This document shows, piece after piece, positions 60,866-64,000 of a stretch of DNA of 64,000 bases. The position numbers and the translations under genes were made by a program. The notes below the pieces were generated by a model. The model saw only the letters and a program-made list of their open reading frames with translations, did not search any database and was not told the origin of the DNA. The DNA comes from Sphingobacteriales bacterium (GTDB lineage: Bacteria; Bacteroidota; Bacteroidia; Chitinophagales; Chitinophagaceae): the NCBI GenBank assembly GCA_016235125.1, contig JACRLZ010000001.1, forward strand, positions 236,645 through 300,644, in the 5' to 3' direction. Within the stretch, counting starts at the first letter, position 1. Every line of letters begins with the position of its first letter.

Positions 60866-62275
60866 TCAGAAAATTTTCCCTGCGTTTAAAATATTATTCG
60901 GATCGAATATCTTTTTTATTTCCTTCATCAATCGCATCTGGGTTTCATCAAACATTATAGGCATGTATTCTTTCTGCACCAGGCCAATGCCATGCTCGCC
61001 GCTGAGTGTTCCTCCTAAATTTTTCACCAATAAAAATATCTCCTTTATTCCTTCCTTTAACGAGCCGTTCCACTGTTCATCTGTTAAACTGCCCTTAATA
61101 ATATTTACATGCAGGTTGCCATCGCCGGCATGGCCATAACAAACAGAATGAAAGCCGTATTTCTTTCCAATATCTTTTACTCCCTTCAGCAACACAGGTA
61201 ACTCAGCCCTTGGTACTACGGTGTCTTCTTCTTTGTAAATGGAATGAGATTTCACTGCTTCTCCGACCCTGCGCCGCATCTTCCACAGTTCCGCTTTTTG
61301 TTGTGCATCATCGGCAAACAAAATTTCGCCGCTTTCAAAATCCTGGACGATGGCTGATATGCCCTCCATCTCCTGCATCAGCACATCCATATTGTTGCCA
61401 TCCACTTCAATCAACAGGTGGGCCTGCACATCATCACCAATTGTCACCGAACTGCTGTCAACAAACTTACTTACCCATTCCAGCGCATCTCTTTCCATAA
61501 ATTCCATGGCGCTTGGTGTGTAGCCTGCCCGGAAGATGGCGCTGACGGCAGCACAGGCATTTTCTGCTGAATTAAAAGGCACCAGCATCAACAGATCATG
61601 CCTGGGTAATGGAATCAACCGCAATACAATTTTTGTAACGATGCCCAATGTGCCTTCGCTGCCGACAACCAGTTGAGTGAGATTATAACCGGTTGCATTT
61701 TTCAACACATTAGCCCCTGTCCATATTATTTCGCCGGTGGGTAATACCATTTCAAGATTTAGCACATAATCTTTCACCACTCCATATTTCACAGCTTTGG
61801 GACCGCCGCTGTTTTCCGCAATATTGCCGCCGATAAAACAGGAGCCCCTGCTGCTGGGGTCGGGTGGATAGAAGAGATTTTTTTCTTTCACGGCATTCTG
61901 CAGTATTTCTGTTATAACTCCCGGCTCGGTGGTTACCTGCAAATTCCTTTCATCAATTTGTAAAATGGAATTTATTCTTTCTGTAGAAAGCAAAACGCCA
62001 CCAAGATGTGGCAAAGCCCCACCGCTTAATCCTGTGCCGGCGCCACGGGGAGTGACAGGAATTTTTCCTTCGTTGCAGATCTTTAATATGGTGCTGATCT
62101 CCTCTGCTGTTTTTGGTTTGATGACCACATCCGGCAGGTAATGCAGATCCTCTGTTTCATCATGAGAGTAATGATGCAGGGATTCTTCATCCAGCAGCAC
62201 ATATTTATCTCCCACTATCTTTTTAAAGGCTTCGATATGTTGTGCTTTCAATGCAGTAGCAGTTGTTGTTTCCAT
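60866..62275 (-). CDS. FAD-linked oxidase, GlcD/D-lactate dehydrogenase type
   Basis: A 469-residue FAD enzyme of the VAO/PCMH family that oxidises 2-hydroxy acids such as glycolate or D-lactate. FAD-binding DVVIKPKTAEEISTILKICNEGKIPVTPRGAGTGLSGGALPHLGGVLLSTERIN, PPDPSSRGSCFIGGNIAENSGGPKAVKYGVVKDYVLNLEMVLPTGEII and VGSEGTLGIVTKIVLRL are all present. The C-terminal domain has YGHAGDGNLHVNII and GTLSGEHGIGLVQKEYM. No GlcE or GlcF subunit adjoins, so a single-chain D-2-hydroxyacid or D-lactate dehydrogenase is more likely than the GlcDEF complex. Confidence 0.93.
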   Translation of the reverse strand: METTTATALKAQHIEAFKKIVGDKYVLLDEESLHHYSHDETEDLHYLPDVVIKPKTAEEISTILKICNEGKIPVTPRGAGTGLSGGALPHLGGVLLSTERINSILQIDERNLQVTTEPGVITEILQNAVKEKNLFYPPDPSSRGSCFIGGNIAENSGGPKAVKYGVVKDYVLNLEMVLPTGEIIWTGANVLKNATGYNLTQLVVGSEGTLGIVTKIVLRLIPLPRHDLLMLVPFNSAENACAAVSAIFRAGYTPSAMEFMERDALEWVSKFVDSSSVTIGDDVQAHLLIEVDGNNMDVLMQEMEGISAIVQDFESGEILFADDAQQKAELWKMRRRVGEAVKSHSIYKEEDTVVPRAELPVLLKGVKDIGKKYGFHSVCYGHAGDGNLHVNIIKGSLTDEQWNGSLKEGIKEIFLLVKNLGGTLSGEHGIGLVQKEYMPIMFDETQMRLMKEIKKIFDPNNILNAGKIF

Positions 62276-62346
62276 TTATTGCATTTAACTATGAAGCTGT
62301 AAAAATCGGAAGAAATGGGGATATTCAAAAGAGAGAATAAGCTACA

Positions 62347-63009
62347 CTAATAGTTCATTGTATAATTAACAGTGCCGAATTGTATCATTTCTGCATACCC
62401 GAGTCCAGTGTAATAAATCTCAGTATTGTTTCGATACACTTTACACTGAATCCAGATCTTTGTGCTGTTAGGCGTTAAATAAAAACCCGTTAATTGGACA
62501 GTCCTGTCCGGAGAAACTGCTGGACCACTAAATACCCCATCAAAAAAACTCACGGGCTGTCCCAGACTATAATAATCTTTTGCACTTACTACAACAGAAT
62601 CACCTGGCAAATAACTATGACTATTATGAATAGTAAGATTAACAAATGAGGGCATTCCAAGATAGCATGTATCAGTTCTATCCTGATTTCTTTGTGTTAT
62701 TGGAAATGCCGGACCATTTACCCGAACGTAACCGGGTTTGCTTATACCAAACACCTGGCTATATTCTGCCTCTGAACGTACAAAAAAAGCCCTGCCATTT
62801 ATATCGGTGGTTGCGCTGTCAAATATCTTCCATGGTGAATTGAATATGATGAATTGCTCCGCAAGATATACCTTGGCGTCCGGCAGTGGTGTTCTCGAAT
62901 CCCAATCCAAAGCCAAAGCGGAAACTGTATAACTCTGGGCCTGTTTTTCTGATTTTGAACAAGAGATCAGAAAAAACAAGAGCAATATAGAAAAGAGATA
63001 TTTTCTCAT
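62347..63009 (-). CDS. lipoprotein with carboxypeptidase-regulatory-like domain
   Basis: A 220-residue lipoprotein, lipobox LISC (Cys about 17). The mature protein starts SKSEKQAQSYTVSALALDWDSRTPLPDAKVYLAEQF and contains a carboxypeptidase-regulatory-like sandwich (DSATTDINGRAFFVRSEAEYSQVFGISKPGYV). The rest is beta-rich with no named domain. Function unknown. It lies 43 bases downstream of the PorP/SprF gene. Confidence 0.8.
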   Translation of the reverse strand: MRKYLFSILLLFFLISCSKSEKQAQSYTVSALALDWDSRTPLPDAKVYLAEQFIIFNSPWKIFDSATTDINGRAFFVRSEAEYSQVFGISKPGYVRVNGPAFPITQRNQDRTDTCYLGMPSFVNLTIHNSHSYLPGDSVVVSAKDYYSLGQPVSFFDGVFSGPAVSPDRTVQLTGFYLTPNSTKIWIQCKVYRNNTEIYYTGLGYAEMIQFGTVNYTMNY

Positions 63010-63052
63010 AGCAACTACTAATCTAAGTTATTGAAAAAGTTTTGATGTAGTA

Positions 63053-64000
63053 TCAATACTTAAACGACGGGCACATCGCATCTCTCTTGTTACCATTGTA
63101 GCGGTCAAGTGTCCCGTTCTTGATAATGGACAATTCATAAGCGCCACGGGTATTGTTATAGTTCTTTAAAGAAGATGTGGTGGCATCGTAACTGAAAGTG
63201 AAAGTGATGTCTTTAATCCCCAGGCCCACCATCGGTATCACTGCATCCCTGTAGCGGTAATAAACCCCGCCAATCAGGATTTTTTCGCCATCGCCTGATA
63301 GATTATAATGTGCATTCAGTCCGCCAACTATCTCGTATGCTTTGGCCTGGTACGATGCATAAATATTCGGATTGATGATCCACTGGTTATTAGGTTTGAA
63401 GCTGCCATTCAAAAAAGCGGTATAGCGAACCGGCACCCTGCTGTCAATACCAGAAGTGGAATTAAAAAAGGATTCCCTTGGCCTGTTCACATGGAGAGCA
63501 GAGAAACCTGCATTCAGATACAGATTTCCTTCAGTGAAATAAGCATAGTTCAGGCCCACCTGCATGTCAAAATAACTGATGTTGCTGGCGTCCAGTTTCG
63601 GCGCCACTGACACATGCTGCACATCAAAGAATTTCCCGTTCCACTGGCTGGGAAATGTAAGATTGGCTGTATTGATATTTTTATTCACCCAACCCACATT
63701 AAAACCAAGGCTGAGCAAACTTCCGAGGTTCAGCATTTGATGATAAGCGATGGAGCCATAGATCTTGGTGGAAGTAAGGCTGCTGGCGCCTGCAACATCT
63801 CTTAATATCACACCCCCAAGGCCCAACCATCCCGAGCCTTCTTTATTTGGCATTACCTGCAAATCACCAAAAGCACTCATGGTTTTATAAGGAAAATTGG
63901 TGATGGAAGCCCATTGGTTGCGATAGTTCACCCCTAACCTGTAATCCCCTTCGGGCAAAAAACCGGTATTAGCAGGATTTGTGAGTAAAGGAGAATTGAA
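63053..64000 (-). CDS. PorP/SprF-family T9SS membrane protein (5' truncated)
   Basis: The visible 315 or so residues of a second PorP/SprF protein. The frame runs off the right edge, where FNSPLLTNPANTG at 63960-64000 gives the conserved N-terminal segment of the family; then LPEGDYRLGVNYRNQWASITNFPYKTMSAFGDLQ matches the signature seen in the copy at 46463. It ends with RGAYELSIIKNGTLDRYNGNKRDAMCPSFKY, close to the C-terminal pattern of the family. Its cargo gene is expected just outside the window, upstream. Confidence 0.92.
   Translation of the reverse strand, partial: FNSPLLTNPANTGFLPEGDYRLGVNYRNQWASITNFPYKTMSAFGDLQVMPNKEGSGWLGLGGVILRDVAGASSLTSTKIYGSIAYHQMLNLGSLLSLGFNVGWVNKNINTANLTFPSQWNGKFFDVQHVSVAPKLDASNISYFDMQVGLNYAYFTEGNLYLNAGFSALHVNRPRESFFNSTSGIDSRVPVRYTAFLNGSFKPNNQWIINPNIYASYQAKAYEIVGGLNAHYNLSGDGEKILIGGVYYRYRDAVIPMVGLGIKDITFTFSYDATTSSLKNYNNTRGAYELSIIKNGTLDRYNGNKRDAMCPSFKY

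Noticed and set aside
60866..62275. Naming this gene glcD of a glycolate oxidase complex
   Set aside because: No glcE or glcF nearby; only the enzyme family is supported.

Overview
The window is chromosomal DNA of a free-living Bacteroidota, most likely from the Chitinophagaceae or a near relative. The evidence is moderate-to-low GC, two TonB-dependent receptors (one paired with a DUF4249 lipoprotein), several type IX secretion (T9SS) cargo proteins, PorP/SprF-family proteins, a giant PKD protein with a gliding-type C-terminus, and Bacteroidota-type promoter boxes (TAnnTTTG). No rRNA, tRNA, CRISPR array, complete insertion sequence or integrase was seen.

Layout. 1-1319 is the 3' part of yifB/comM. 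1430-8666 (minus strand) is a tightly spaced set of genes: GNAT acetyltransferase, a stand-alone PqqD-like (RRE) protein, an ATP-grasp ligase, a PLP-dependent decarboxylase-like enzyme, a urea-transporter/M23-peptidase fusion, a TPR plus beta-barrel protein and a TPR lipoprotein-like protein. This looks like a small biosynthesis-and-export system and is the best candidate for something undescribed. The block 1320-10095 is flanked by a degenerate second copy of the yifB 3' end (10096-10153), which suggests it was inserted at the end of yifB. Next come a leucine carboxyl methyltransferase-like gene, a family 25 glycosyltransferase, an ABC exporter with a rhodanese, small envelope genes, a TonB receptor with a small cysteine-containing protein, and a cytochrome c lipoprotein.

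17.7-31.5 kb holds the DUF1501/DUF1800 secretion pair, a thiolase, a DUF4249/TonB-receptor pair, pyrD, terC, a double-barrel PagL-like protein, rsmE and dnaB. 32-41 kb has a conserved hypothetical, a T9SS cargo protein, recN, a zinc-ribbon coiled-coil protein with a NIF3-like partner, a DinB protein and an MG2/plug-domain protein. 41.5-47.5 kb holds a lipoprotein and the 15-repeat PKD protein with its PorP/SprF partner. 47.5-64 kb carries aquaporin, peroxiredoxin, a cargo-free T9SS sorting domain, rlmI, grpE-dnaJ, a DUF922 protein, a VWA protein, hpt, a LysM glucosaminidase, an O-methyltransferase with a probable CTG start, a sodium symporter, a LOG-family enzyme, a GlcD-type FAD oxidase, a lipoprotein and a second, truncated PorP/SprF.

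A second theme is short repeats. Heptamer-type tandem repeats and small palindromes sit inside pyrD (three), rsmE (two) and recN (one), always in frame. Long imperfect inverted copies of similar words lie in three intergenic spacers. Several genes also have a TAnnTTTG box only 5-7 bases before the start codon, as expected for leaderless or nearly leaderless mRNAs.
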